Below are positions 1 to 11,170 of a stretch of DNA of 64,000 nucleotides, piece by piece. The notes beneath the pieces are model-generated. The model did not search any database. It was not told the origin of the DNA and saw nothing but the letters and a program-made list of their open reading frames with translations. Made by a program: the position numbers and the translations under genes. The number at the start of each line of letters is the position of its first letter. Positions within the stretch are counted from its first letter, which is position 1. This DNA comes from Xenopus tropicalis (lineage: Eukaryota; Chordata; Amphibia; Anura; Pipidae), in contig NC_030678.2 in the NCBI RefSeq assembly GCF_000004195.4, forward strand, positions 150,530,047-150,594,046. Direction: 5' to 3'.

Positions 1-562
1 CTCAGCAACGTAACTTGGTCTTTTCCTTTAGTTACATCTTTAACATCCCCCCTTCCACCCACACCCCTAAGTACAATAAATTGTAAGCTAGAGTGTATTA
101 TTCTATGCAAATGTTTTGAAGTGTCAGGGAAAAACACCTGAATTAATTTTCATTTTCTGTAAAAATAACTGCCAACAGTGCCAATCTGTATTCTGCAAAT
201 TCAAATAAAATGGAAAGGAAACAAGAACTTGCCAGTTACAGTAAGAAGCTATATCATTTGGTGCAAGATGAATAAATACAGGGAACCTACACTTTATTAA
301 CAGTGGGTTTTGGGATTGTTGAAGTGTTATACAGCCACTGGGAATTTCATCCCTCCTGTGCCCATCCAGCTATTGGAAAAACTGTCAGTCACAGAAGGGG
401 GAGTGGAAATTGTGCTCAAGTTCAACCAAAAAATGTAAACCGCTGCTTAGGGAAGATGCCGAAAACAATGATCTAAGTGTGACAGATTTCTACCTTTAGC
501 TTGTAATTGCTTTATGTCAGAAACAAAACATAATTAATTCTAACCAAACACTTTTCAAAAAT
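1..562. other. Non-coding DNA, no gene seen
   Basis: AT-rich intergenic sequence. I see no exon-like open stretch, no RNA gene and no clear repeat boundary. The codons that are open here are short and have no recognisable protein motif. Confidence 0.6.
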
Positions 563-757
563 TTTTCATCTGATGGGGGACTGCATTGATTCATTGATGT
601 GGCCCTCGCTCCAACATTTCCTATCCCCGTCACTGCAATGTGAACATTTGACCCTAGAACCAAATGATTGCATTAGCTCAGGATGGACATAGTGGGTGAA
701 AGATTTGCTCGCCAAACAAGCAAATCTTATCGTGTATAGTGGCCACCTTAAGATTGG
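563..757 (+). mobile_element. MITE fragment of the GTGTATGGCCA family, copy 1
   Basis: A short diverged copy of a dispersed element that also occurs at 8690-8938, 18765-18962 and 62262-62447. Shared landmarks are a ggccctcg-tccaac block, a gggtgaa block followed by ctcgccaaa, and a terminal GTGTATxGTGGCCACCTTAA-like end. The copies at 18765 and 62262 show that the two ends are inverted (AGGTGCCCATACAC). I read it as a non-autonomous DNA transposon. The superfamily is uncertain, though the TTAAGG end would fit TTAA-targeting elements. Confidence 0.5.
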
Positions 758-1308
758 GAATGCAATGAGCCTGAAACAAATGTTAGGGATAGGGAGGAGC
801 AAAAAGTTTGAGCCAAAATGTGCATTTTCGCCAGCTGTTGAGCTAGAAAAAAACCCCTATAATTATGCACTTTCTATATTAACCAATAGGAGCCCTTCCC
901 CTGTCTATGGAGCTTCTCCAACAAGGTAGATCATGTATTTGCAATTGCAGAGCTAAAACCGAGTAAACTGCAAGGTAATTTCACATTCCCCCTTGACTCT
1001 AATGCATTTCTGTGAAATTTTACTATTTCACAGATCTTTCCGTGGTTTCATGGAACGCCATAATTTTTTAACCCATAGTGTAGTGTTTTTTGTGGTTATT
1101 TTTTACAAAATAGTGCCCAATGTCCAGTTGACATAATTTCTGTTGTCTGTTGTAAAATTTTTTGTGGATCTGCAATTGACACAGGCCTCTATGGGATCCT
1201 GATAGCTACCAGCTGGTTTCAGAGGTGGCACGTTCCTACAGCGGCCTGCATCTATAGGCGCAAAGGCACTTCATTTGGAAAAGGAGGCAGGAAATGGTGC
1301 CGAGTAAA
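758..1308. other. Non-coding DNA, no gene seen
   Basis: No exon, RNA gene or clear repeat recognised in this stretch. Confidence 0.5.
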
Positions 1309-2071
1309 TACAGGTATTGGATCTCTTATCCAGAAAGTTCCGAATTACGGAAAGGCCATCTCCCATAGACTCCATTATAAGCAAATAATTCTAATTTTTA
1401 AAAAATAATTTCCTTTTTCCCTGTAATAATAAAACAGTACCTGTACTTGATCCCAACTAAGATATAATTACCCCTTATTGGGGGCAGAACAGCCCTATTG
1501 GGTTTATTTAATGGTTAAGTGATTCCCTTTTCTCTGTAATAATAAAACAGTACCTTGTACTTGATCCCAACTAAGATATAATTACCCCTTATTGGGGGCA
1601 GAACAGCCCTATTGGGTTTATTTCATGGTTAAATGATTCCCTTTTCTCTGTAATAATAAAACAGTACCTGTACTTGATCCCAACTAAGATATAATTACCC
1701 CTTATTGGGGCAGAACAGCCCTATTGGGTTTATTTAATGGTTAAATGATTCCCTTTTCTCTGTAATAATAAAACAGTACCTGTACTTGATCCCAACTAAG
1801 ATATAATTACCCCTTATTGGGGGCAGAACAGCCCTATTGGGTTTATTTAATGGTTAAATGATTCCCTTTTCTCTGTAATAATAAAACAGTACCTGTACTT
1901 GATCCCAACTAAGATATAATTAATCCTTATTGGAGGCAAAACAAGACTATTGGGTTTATTCAATATTTAAATGATTTTTAGCAGACTTATGGAGATCCAA
2001 ATTACGGAAAGATCCCTTATCCGGAAAACCCCAGGTTCCAAGCATTCGGGATAATAGATCCCATACCTGTA
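1309..2071 (+). mobile_element. ACAGGTATGGG MITE, copy 1, expanded by a 113-bp tandem repeat
   Basis: First of twelve copies of one family in the window. The left end reads TACAGGTATTGGATC and the right end GATCCCATACCTGTA, so the termini are inverted. TA at both edges fits a TA target duplication, as in Tc1/mariner-type elements (inference). Landmarks in order: CCGAATTACGGAAAGGCC, CTCCCATAGACTCCATT, ATAATAAAACAGTACC, TTGATCCCAACTAAGATA, CCTATTGGGTTTA, CCAAATTACGGAAAGA. An ordinary copy is about 310 bp. This one is about 760 bp because the middle is repeated five times. No transposase is encoded. Confidence 0.85.
1423..1990 (+). repeat. 113-bp tandem repeat, five units, inside the MITE
   Basis: The sequence GTAATAATAAAACAGTACC recurs at 1423, 1536, 1650, 1762 and 1875, giving a period of 112-114 bp. 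Each unit carries the TTGATCCCAACTAAGATA and CCTATTGGG landmarks that occur only once in ordinary MITE copies, so the repeat arose by duplication of the element's own middle. The fifth unit is more diverged (AATCCTTATTGGAGGC) and resembles the single-copy form. The same multiplication is seen in the copy at 22948-23337. Confidence 0.9.
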
Positions 2072-2079
2072 TAAGGAAA

Positions 2080-2620
2080 TTAAAAAAAAACACATCCATG
2101 TACATTTAATTAATGGAATTTCGCTCGCAACTAACTGCAGCCGAGCTCAACTGCAGTATGGTAGAGTAAAGTAAATGGCCCCTATTGTCTCTCTGCTTAC
2201 ATAATGCTAATTTGACAGCCAGACATCATCAGGCAAAACTTTCCAATTTCCTTTAGAAACAGACAGAAATTGATAAAGCATCAGCCAAGTGTGGTCCCTG
2301 TATAGAGAATGGGGCAAGCTTTGATTGATTCCCTGAGAATATATTGGAGCACAAAGTTGGATGCAGGGAAATAAAGGAATATGCTATCCAGCTGGTATTT
2401 ACCTCCACTTTACAAAAGCAAATCAGTGCACATTAATCCTGAATATTAAGAAGCAGAATAATAGCCCCTCTAAATAATTTACTGGAATTAATTCTGGGGT
2501 ATGGAAATTAGAAAAATGTATGCCTGGAACTGTTCTGCCCATTTAGCAAATAAAGGCATTGAAAATCAGCCTCACGAGCAGCAATTTCTTTCATTTAGTG
2601 TGTACTTTAGAAATTACAGT
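2080..2620. other. Unique non-coding DNA, possible conserved element
   Basis: This stretch shows none of the repeat families found elsewhere in the window. The part at about 2190-2420 has the balanced composition and short homeodomain-like and GATA-like words (AATTTGACAGCC, ATTGATAAAGC) often seen in vertebrate conserved non-coding elements. This is an impression only. I cannot show conservation from one sequence. Confidence 0.25.
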
Positions 2621-3159
2621 GAGCAGCTTGACAGTAATGAGTAATTGTATATGTTATGCTGATGATATGAAGGTCGGCTCATTGTCTAAGGAGAGCGTTT
2701 GTATGAATTTTTCAAGGAGATGTATATTTACAGTTACCATGCTGGCCCCTTTTTTATGATTTGAATAGAATGCTAGAATATAGAATACGGTTTTATTACA
2801 CATGGGGCCTCCATTATTAATGCTGGGCCGAGGTGCTGGGCTACCTGCTATTTGCTATTGGCTTGCAGTGTCCACAGGCATGTGATTGGGTGTCATAGAA
2901 TAGAGCACAAAGAGTTGCATTTCTCTTTGTATACAGCACTGCCAGCAGAGTGGGTGGTAGGTGGGTGGCTCTGTGGGATCCACTGGAATGGCCCTTGCTT
3001 GTGTGTCATTCAGACTTGTGAGCCCATAGGAAGCCAAGGTGCTAGGGAGCCCCATACTTGCCATATGCCTATTGTCAGCATTAAGTACATGACTCCCTAT
3101 GCTGTGGGACTAAGGGCCGCAATTTTGTGCCCCTTGGGGCTCAGGTACTTGTAACCATG
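2621..3159. other. Non-coding DNA, no gene seen
   Basis: Contains an open stretch of about 100 codons on each strand (2852-3154) with low complexity and no motif. Nothing here supports a gene. Confidence 0.45.
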
Positions 3160-3164
3160 GCAAT

Positions 3165-3485
3165 AGTAAATGACCCCATATATACTATTAAATATACTAG
3201 TAAATGGTAAATGGCCCTATATATACTAATAAATACACTAGTAAATGTCCCTATATATACTAGTAAATGTCCCTATATATACTAGCAAATATACTAGTAA
3301 ATGATAAATGGCCCTATGTATACTAGTAGATATACTAGTAAATATAATACTAAATGTCCATACTAGTAAATATACTACTAAATATCCCTATATATACTAG
3401 TAAATATACTAGTAAATGGTAAATGGCCCTATGTATACTAGTAAATATACTAGTAAATGGTAAATGGCCCTATAAAATACTAGTA
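3165..3485. repeat. ACTAGTAAATAT tandem repeat
   Basis: An irregular array of TATATACTAGTAAATATACT-like units, mixed with a longer unit carrying GGTAAATGGCCC. The spacing varies, so this is a degenerate AT-rich minisatellite. I could not identify terminal inverted repeats around it. Confidence 0.85.
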
Positions 3486-3851
3486 AAACAAGTGCACAAG
3501 AGGTAAAAAAAAGACACAGCACAAATAAGCTTCCATGTTTATTCCAGAGCTCTACAAGTCACACAGGCCCCACATAAACTACAGAAGGCAGAATTAACAT
3601 AGGAGTAACTTTTATATGAGAGAATATATGAGAATGAGTATATATATATGAGAATGAGCAGCTGTTATTTAAATGTTTTCTTCATTGCAGCACATATAAA
3701 TATACATTATGTTTTGGGCTTCTGCATAGGCATTCTACCTCTACTTTAAAAAGCTAAAACAGACTTCACTCAAGTCCTATAGGGTGCCAAACTGACAGTG
3801 GAATGATGAGCCTCTTCATTTTGCTCCTCATCTTACATACACATTCTACAG

Positions 3852-5007
3852 CAGTGCTGTCCAACTGGGCATGCGGCCCGCAACCCCCCTCTGTGTGGCC
3901 CCCCACCTGTCTGGCTGCTTTGATGGCTTACTCTTGTGTAAGCTTTAAATGGTATCAGTACTGAGATTAACTGGCCCCCCTGCATGGTTCTCACCTCAGA
4001 TTCAGGCTGTAATCCCCCTGTATTGTTTAAACATGTAATCCCCTGTGTTGTTCACACCTTTTAATCTCTGCATTGTTCACCCCCTGCAGTGTTCACACCT
4101 CAGGCTCAGGCTGTAATCACCCATATTGTTCCCCTGTTCACACCTCAGGAGCAGTAGAAACCCACAAATAATCCCTGCACACTACAAAAAGAACATATAC
4201 TGAGGTGGTACTTCAATTAAAAAGTTTTTTAATATATAGTTATTGTGCAGACTGTAGGAGCAGTGCCAGCATTGTGTCACTGTATGCTGCCTGTGTGTGT
4301 CATACACACAGGCATCATAGGGCAAGAAGAGTATGGCACACACAGGCAGGGTAGGGAAGGCAGAGTATGGCACACACAGGCAGAGTATGGCACACACAGG
4401 CCAAGTATGGCACAAACCAGCCAAGAATGGCAAACACAGTGAAAGTATGGCACATGCAGGCAGGGTAGGGAAGGCAGAGTATGGCACACACAGGCAGGGT
4501 AGGGCAGGCAGAGTAGGGAAGGCAGAGTATGGCACACACAGGCAGGGTAGGGCAGGCAGAGTATGGCACACACAGGCAGGGTAGGAAAGGCAGAGTATGG
4601 CACACACAGGCAGGGTAGGGCAGGCAGAGTATGGCACACACAGGCCAAGTATGGTACAAACCAGCCAAGAATGGGACACACAGTGAAAGTATGGCACACA
4701 GGCAGGGTAGGGAAGGTAGAGTATGGCACACACAGGCAGGGTAGGGAAGGCAGAGTATGGCACACACAGGCAGGGTAGGGAAGGCAGAGTATGGCACACA
4801 CAGGCAGGGTAGGGCAGGCAGAGTATGGCATGGTTTTGCTGTACTACAACAATTAATATGGGTATGGTCATGTGATAACATGGGTGTGGTTTCAAGTGGG
4901 TGCGGTTTCAAAAAGGGGAGTGGCCAAACTGGCTTCCATTATCGGCCCTCCACCACGTAGGTCGGAAAAATTCCGGCCCTCGGTACAACAGAAGTTGGAC
5001 AGCACTG
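3852..5007 (+). mobile_element. Non-autonomous hAT-type DNA transposon with exact target duplication
   Basis: The left end CAGTGCTGTCCAACT (3852-3866) is perfectly inverted at the right end AGTTGGACAGCACTG (4993-5007). The element is flanked by the same 8 bp, TTCTACAG, at 3844-3851 and 5008-5015. A CAG-starting inverted end with an 8-bp target duplication is the hallmark of the hAT superfamily. The 1,156 bp inside encode no transposase. The long open frames on both strands fall in a stop-poor minisatellite (4326-4831). The perfect target duplication and 15/15 inverted ends suggest a fairly recent insertion. Confidence 0.9.
4326..4831 (+). repeat. 34-bp minisatellite inside the hAT element
   Basis: Tandem units of about 34 bp built from GAGTATGGCACACACAGGCA followed by GGGTAGGGAAGGCA. 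Shorter variant units (GGCCAAGTATGGCAC, AACCAGCCAAGAATGG) occur twice, which indicates a higher-order duplication of the block 4371-4458 at about 4624-4710. The unit length is not a multiple of three and lacks stops on the minus strand, so cysteine- and proline-rich open frames of 184-237 codons run through it. These are repeat artefacts. Confidence 0.9.
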
Positions 5008-5015
5008 TTCTACAG

Positions 5016-6117
5016 CATTTTTCACGGCTTGTATCATTTCACATCAAAATCTACAAAACAGACTGTAGCAAGAAAGGCAAAGTTGTGCTCACCACTAAAT
5101 TTGGGAGAAGCCGGTCACTCACTTTTATCTGATTCATTAGAAATTCTACAGCTTTATTACACAATTTATACAGGGACTGAGTTTTACCTGCGACTTGCTT
5201 GCTTCCGAAGTTAAAACCCTGCTGGAATCACCTGACTATAGCCGGGAAGGGTGGGAGCTACAACATGGAGCTGGCCACTTGTTTGAAGCATCTACAAATT
5301 TGAGACAGTTCAGTTGGAAAATGACTATTGCATTTAACATGCAGACATGGGGGGAACTGGTTGAGTGAAATGGAGAAAAGACACTTGTGACCATGTAGTG
5401 GTAAGCGAGATTAGCTGTCTGACTCACCGTGGTGCCATGGGCGCCATCACTGATATGTACAGCTGAGCGTGGGCACCAAGAAGGTAACAGGGATTTACTG
5501 TCTGACTCACAAGAGCGACAAGGCTGCCATCACTGGTGTGTACAGCTGAGCGTGGGCAATAACGAATAACAAGGCCTGCCAAAATGTTTTACTTCAACAG
5601 CCTGTACAGGAACATTTATAGAACCTAAAAAATACCTTCATATGAGCAGATACTTTTAATTATGGGTAAACCCTGCACTTAGTCAGCTCTCCCAGGATTA
5701 GAAGATCAGTTATGTGAATCATACAGTACAATACAATACCAAGTCAATGCACCTTGTTCTGTCCAATTATAAACTTGATGCTGGAGAGAAATGTCTCCCG
5801 AGGATGGAATGTCAGATGGGTACATTTTATGGAGTAACACATGGCTTGCAGTGCACCTTATGCTTGTGTGAAGCAGCTGGATCTCCAGATATCTTGTAAA
5901 TCTCCTTTGTATTAAAAGTAGCACCTTGGGAAAATAATGTTTGGGTTATTAGGGAAGGTTCATTTACAATCACTCAGTATCTGTGCATCTTATGGCACTA
6001 ATGTTACACATTTTGTAACACTTGTGTAACTTGCTTGTGTGAAATAACTGGTTCATGAAAGAACCAATTAAGAGACCAAATAATGGAAGAGTCCACATCT
6101 TAAGCAGTCTAGCAGCC
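5016..6117. other. Non-coding DNA with a two-copy 82-bp duplication
   Basis: No exon seen. A direct duplication lies at 5409-5475 and 5491-5557: both copies read GATTxxCTGTCTGACTCAC and end ACAGCTGAGCGTGGGCA, with clear divergence between them. The rest shows no recognised repeat. Confidence 0.5.
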
Positions 6118-6595
6118 TTAAAGGAACAGTTCAGTTTTAAAATAAAACTCTGTAAAAGGCTGTGCAAAATAAAAAATGTTTCTAATATAATTAGACAAAA
6201 ATGTCATCTGTAAAGGCTGGAGCGGGTGGATGTCTAACATAATAGTCAGAGCACAAATTCCTCCTTTTAGCTCTCTAACCCTTTTAGTTAGTCAGTGACT
6301 TTAGGGGGGGGGGCACATTGGACATAACTGTTCAGTTAGTTTGATCCTGAGTCAGATTCAAAAGCAAACTAACTGAATAGTTATGTCCCATGTGCCACCC
6401 CCCCCCAAGTCACTTATTGGTTACTGTCTTAGAGAGCTCCAAAGGAGGAATTAGTGTTCTGGCTATTATGTTCATTGCAGTCTTTATACTGTAGATGACA
6501 TTTTGCTAACTAGCTAGCTATATTGAATTCATTTTTTATTTTGCACCGCCTATCTATTTACCCTGTTTCATTTTGGTCCTGAACAGTTTCTTTAA
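6118..6595. mobile_element. T2/Kolobok-type foldback MITE
   Basis: TTAA at 6118-6121 and 6592-6595 flanks inverted ends: AGGAACAGTTCAG on the left and CTGAACAGTTTCT on the right. TTAAAGG-type ends with a TTAA target are established features of the Xenopus T2 (Kolobok-like) family. The inside folds back: CATAATAGTCAGAGCAC with the AAATTCCTCCTTTTAGCTCT block near 6240-6275 pairs with AGAGCTCCAAAGGAGGAATT near 6433-6452, and a C8/G10 run sits near the centre. No coding capacity. Confidence 0.75.
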
Positions 6596-7358
6596 AGGGG
6601 GTATTAATCCAAAAATGTATTACTTACTAAGTCGTCCTCCGAACACTTTTGCAATTTGTATTAATACTCTGTTTTAAATGGTTTAGCAGTTCTAGGCTGC
6701 TAATATCAGGTGTTAGGCTCAACAGCTCTCTGTGCATGTCAGAGTGTGAGTGACCCTAACTGTGAGTGCACTTCCTGTATAGTCAGGTAAACATAGGGTT
6801 TCTGACTTACAGAGGAAGATGTTGAGCCAAAAGCCTTGTGCTAACAGTCTAATAACTGCTAATATCTCAGAAACCATAGCAAAAAAAAAATAAAATACAT
6901 GTCAGCAGGGGCTCCTGCCCCAGCATAGTAGAATATTGAATAATGAGCAAAATAAAGTGGAAGGGTCAAAGTTAAGCTGTTAATGAATTTCATAATTGTG
7001 CTACACTCAACATGTTTTAGGCTACTATGCACTTTACTGGGTAATTTAAAGGCACCGCAGCTATTTTTCGTCAACATAGGTCTATCCTGTATAGTTCTTG
7101 GGTGTGTTTCTCGTCTGTTCTAGTGTTCCTGACCCTTGCCTGGCCAATGACCATTGCTGTTTTGCTGCCTGAACTGACCTTTTGCCTATTTTTGACCAGG
7201 CTTCTGGATTCCAATTCTGTACCACACTGATAGTTTGGTCATTGACCTCGGCCTGGCTTACTGATTATGCTAAGCTCTTTCCCCATTATCTCTGTGACAC
7301 GCTTTGGTTCCCTTGCTGGCCCAGAACTCCTGCCTTGGTTCACTCACTTTAAGACCAA
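6596..7358. other. Non-coding DNA, possible second T2 end
   Basis: TTAAAGGGGGTATTAATCC begins at 6592 and shares the TTAA of the preceding element, so a second T2-like element may start here. I cannot find its other end. No exon seen. Confidence 0.35.
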
Positions 7359-8585
7359 GGGGCACATTCATGAAATCACGAGTTTGAATCCCGAAATAGG
7401 TAAAATTCAGATTGGACAGGATAATTTCTGAGGATCACAAATATCACGACAATGCTTATGAAAAAATCGGGATAGTCACGATAATATCGTATTGGTGATC
7501 CGAAAGTCACAAAATTTTCTAACCGAACGATTGTAAACAGCGGGAAAACCTTTCTGACTTTGATCCTTCTGTGCATGATTTTGGAAGCCTCCCAACCTGG
7601 CCCAAGGAAAGTCTCCCATAGGGCTCAATGGCACTCTGCAGCTCCAACCCGGCCCAAGGAAAGTCTCCCATAGGGCTCAATGGCACTCTGCAGCTCCAAC
7701 CTGGCCCAAGGCAAGTCTCCCATAGGGCTCAATGGCACTCTGCAGCTCCAACCCGGCCCAAGGAAAGTCTCCCATAGGACTCAATGGCACTCTGCAGCTC
7801 CAACCTGGCCCAAGGAAAGTCTCCCATAGGGCTCAATGGCACTCTGCAGCTCCAACCTGGCCCAAGGAAAGTCTCCCATAGGGCTCAATGGCACTCTGCA
7901 GCTCCAACCCGGCCCAAGGAAAGTCTCCCATAGGGCTCAATGGCACTCTGCAGCTCCAACCCGGCCCAAGGAAAGTCTCCCATAGGGCTCAATGGCACTC
8001 TGCAGCTCCAACCCGGCCCAAGGAAAGTCTCCCATAGGGCTCAATGGCACTCTGCAGCTCCAACCCGGCCCAAGGAAAGTCTCCCATAGGGCTCAATGGC
8101 ACTCTGCAGCTCCAACCCGGCCCAAGGCAAGCCTCCCATAGGGCTCAATGGCACTCTGCAGCTCCAACCCGGCCCAAGGCAAGTCTCCCATAGGGCTCAA
8201 TGGCACTCTGCAGCTCCAACCTGGCCCAAGGAAAGTCTCCCATAGGGCCCAATGGCACTCTGCAGCTCCAACCCGGCCCAAGGAAAGTCTCCCATAGGGC
8301 CCAATGGCACTCTGCAGCTCCAACCCGGCCCAAGGAAAGTCTCCCATAGGGCCCAATGGCACTCTGCAGCTCCAACCCGGCCCAAGGAAAGTCTCCCATA
8401 GGGCTCAATGGCACTCTGCAGCTCCAACCTGGCCCAAGGAAAGTCACCATACCGAAGCTTGAATGAATCCAAAACTTTCATACTCGGCGCGAAAATACGA
8501 TTTTGTTGCACAAATTTTATCGCAAGGTACAAAATTGTCGCCGAAAATATGCTTGGAGCATTCGTACATTGATAAATGCCCCCCC
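7359..8585. mobile_element. MITE with inverted GGGGCA-ATTTATCAA ends and a 52-bp array inside
   Basis: The left end (GGGGCACATTCATGAAAT) and the right end (CATTGATAAATGCCCCCCCT) are imperfect inverted repeats. The left 150 bp also match the reverse complement of 25090-25230 (GAATCCCG, AATATCACGA/CCCGA, ACGATAATATCGTATTGGTGA), which shows this is one dispersed family. Between the ends lie about 16 copies of a 52-bp unit. No target duplication could be identified with confidence, and the superfamily is not known to me. Confidence 0.65.
7601..8450. repeat. 52-bp minisatellite, about 16 copies
   Basis: CCCAAGGAAAGTCTCCCATA starts at 7601 and recurs every 52 bp to 8433. Units are nearly identical; variable positions are AAGGAAAG/AAGGCAAG, ACCCGG/ACCTGG and GGGCTCAATGG/GGGCCCAATGG. 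Because 52 is not a multiple of three, all three minus-strand frames carry the same peptide in rotation, which explains the overlapping open frames at 8093-8532. The high identity points to a recent expansion. Confidence 0.95.
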
Positions 8586-8689
8586 TAGTGTCATCCGAGT
8601 AATAGAGGGCTCCTCTTAAAGTGAAAGGCAGCTGTTATAGGCAGAACTGGGAGCCATGACTAGAATCTTGGCATTTGTTCTGGATTTTG

Positions 8690-8938
8690 GGACTCCTGCA
8701 TGGCAGCCAGATCTCAATTGGGCAGGTCTGATTTTCCATCAGATCGGATCAGCTTGTTGGTGCGGCCCTCGGTCCAACAGCACCTATGCCTGCCATTGTA
8801 ATTTGATCGTTTGGCCCTGAAGCCAAATGACTGAATTAGCCCAATATCACCCACCTTGGGTGGGCATATTGGGTGAAGATCCGCTCATTTGACGACCTCG
8901 CCAAATGAGTGAATCTTACTGTGTATGGCCATCTTAAG
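8690..8938 (+). mobile_element. GTGTATGGCCA MITE, copy 2
   Basis: Fuller relative of the fragment at 563-757: GGCCCTCGGTCCAACAGC, a GAAGCCAAATGACTGAAT block, GGGTGAAGATC, CTCGCCAAATGA, and the end GTGTATGGCCATCTTAA. No coding capacity. Confidence 0.55.
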
Positions 8939-9670
8939 TTTACATTGGCTTTCCATTATCTTTAATGGGGCACTAACATCCCATATCATCATATCTTAAC
9001 TTTTATTATTTAATTTTATTATATTTTATTATATATATATATATATACATACCATATCCTTGATACAGATGGGACTGTAAATAAAATCTCTTGCAGAAAA
9101 AAAAAAAGAATGTTTGAGCTCAGCCAAAATTCTGATGAGATGTGAAAGCTCGAGGGTTTGCGGCAGGGAGAGATTAAAGGATTAAGAACTGGCAATCTAA
9201 ATACAATGGCCCAGGTACTTTAGCGAGTCATTATCCTATGTTATAATTTGAGGATTAAAGCTCATTTATAAGATTTAGGTGTCTGAAATGTAAACCCTAC
9301 AATATGTCTGGGCAGCTCCCTCCTCTTTTACAGACACTTTCAAATACAATATTACTCTTCGGCTTTTATAAAATCTGTCATATAAACAGGACAAATAAGA
9401 AGAAATATTGACAAAACTTGTATTCTATGATTTCTTTAAATATTGTAATGATAATGTAAAGCCACCAAAAAGATCTGTGGGAGCTCCAATAAATGTGCCA
9501 TTGTATTTCGTTCAGGCTGGTGTAATTGAATATATGGTACAATGCAGAACACACAATAACAAGATTGCTAAGAAGGTTAGTTAGGACACATGACAATGAC
9601 AATCTATTACTAATTATTAACAGACATAAGGCCTTTAACCAGCGGCCAAGTTGATGCCGCCCCCCCTTGC
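8939..9670. other. Non-coding DNA with an (AT)n tract
   Basis: An (AT)n microsatellite lies at about 9032-9047 and an A-rich run at 9099-9108. The stretch 9110-9600 looks unique, with no repeat family from this window and no exon. Confidence 0.45.
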
Positions 9671-9705
9671 TGATGCAAAAAAAACATTTTGGTTTTTTTG
9701 CATCA
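9671..9705. repeat. Short A/T-stem hairpin
   Basis: TGATGCAAAAAAAAC (9671-9685) pairs with GTTTTTTTGCATCA (9692-9705) around a loop of about 6 bases. The stem is mostly A:T. It is more likely the core of a decayed foldback repeat than an RNA gene. Confidence 0.6.
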
Positions 9706-10237
9706 GTGGGGGAGCCACATCGCTAGTACAGAGAGTGCAATAGCGCAATAGAGCTCTCTGCACTAGAAGAGCCGACATTCAATCAGAATTTCGCCTTTTT
9801 AAACTACCAGGAGCTGCTTTTTGCCTTTTGCCTCCTTTAACAAAGTGCAGGGCAGCCATCCACCAAGTTTTTGCAATGTTGCCCCTGCCCTGGACAGAAT
9901 AGCCACAAAGACCTACATCAGCCCCATGGTTACAGTGCTGCCTGCATTTAGCATTTTAGATTCCAGAGGGCCGTGCTGGGGGAGACACATAGATGTCAAC
10001 CTTCCCTCCTACCCTTCCCTAACATGTGGTTCATTTAGATGCAGGGCTGGAACTAGGGGTAGGCAGAAGGGGCACGTGTCTAGGGTGGTAGTGGGGGGAC
10101 TAGATACGTAACTTCTTCTTTGTGCCTAGCCCTAATCCGTGCTATTGTCCCCCCACAGACTGATCCATAGGTAACTTTGTCACTGCCGGTGAGTGAGAGG
10201 AGGGGAGGCGAGGTGGTCAGTCAGGTTGCCAACTGCC
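9706..10237. other. Non-coding DNA with a hAT-like end
   Basis: CAGGGCTGGAACTAGGGG at 10042 resembles a hAT-type terminus, and a related sequence occurs at about 33955-34130. I cannot find a matching second end or target duplication. No exon seen. Confidence 0.35.
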
Positions 10238-10610
10238 CTATGACAGTATGGACAGACAGGAACGTATGGCGACACAAGAGAAGAGATGTAGTGAGGAGCA
10301 GAGGAATTTGTAAGTTATTCTTTGTTTAATGGGAAGCCATAATAAGGACTTTAGCATTGGAGGGGCCTGTACTCTCTCGGATGAGAGGAGGATAATTCTG
10401 GCAGCAGTATTTAATACAGACTGTATAGGGAGGCCAGTTAGTAGTAGGTTACAGTAGTCCAGTCGGGATAGGATGAGAGCATGCATGAGCGTCCAACCTG
10501 TTACAGTTGAAAAAAAGGGGTGGATTTTGGCAATATTGTGTAAGAAATAGGGAAAGGTTTTGACAGTCGGGTTAATAAGGAGAGAGGAGTCAAAGATCAC
10601 ACCCAGACAG
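10238..10610 (-). pseudogene. L2-type LINE reverse-transcriptase fragment
   Basis: Read on the minus strand this encodes GVIFDSS, then ILSRLDYCNLLLTGLP, NTAARIILL and LLWLPI. These are hallmarks of the region after the reverse-transcriptase fingers and palm in L2-type non-LTR retrotransposons (usual form SRLDYCNxLLxGLP...NxAARL...LxWLP). Only about 120 codons remain. There is no catalytic FADD motif, no 5' region and no recognisable 3' tail, so it is a dead, 5'- and 3'-truncated copy. Confidence 0.75.
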
Positions 10611-11170
10611 AGTAATAGTTGACAGGTTTAATGAGCGTGCCATCAATAAATATAGTACAGGGGAGTGTTTTGTATTTTTAGAAAATCTTTCTAGTTGCAG
10701 GAGATTGTATTGGCTAGACATTTTACATTTTGCTGTCTGTGCCATCAAACTCTTCACCAAGTTGGAGTGGCCGACCTCTAGGTGGGGGCCCTGTGGACTG
10801 CATAGTACATAAACCATTAAGAGTTGGGCAGTCCTGTCTTTGTTTTTAGTAACGCAAAAGGCACCACCCCAGTTTCTGACAATACTTTATATTTACACTT
10901 ATTTACATATATTTTTATATAGATTGGGAATATTGCTGCCTATAGGTCTGATCCTGCATATCTGTCCACTTAAAAACTACAGTTTATGCAAAACCTGAGA
11001 TGCTAAAACAAACCCACATGTCTGGTATTGCTAAGCCCCCCAGCTACTTGTGGTGTAGTACTTCCAATCTACTGCCTTATTTGTTCCCATATGACTTGCT
11101 AAAAGAGATAATTCATTTGTTGAACAGGGTATCATCAACCCTCAAAGTGCCACAGTGCAAGAGTAATCTT
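10611..11170. other. Non-coding DNA, no gene seen
   Basis: No exon, RNA gene or assignable repeat recognised. Confidence 0.45.

Noticed and set aside
4182..4911. Long minus-strand open frames rich in CHTLPALPCLCVPYS repeats
   Set aside because: They are translations of the 34-bp minisatellite inside the hAT element. All three frames give similar peptides, and there is no splice or promoter context.
7601..8450. Direct repeats considered as a CRISPR-like array
   Set aside because: The units abut without unique spacers, and the context is a vertebrate nuclear genome. It is a minisatellite.
8093..8532. Three overlapping minus-strand open frames of about 90-110 codons
   Set aside because: The same peptide rotates through the three frames because the 52-bp unit lacks stops. 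A minisatellite, not a gene.
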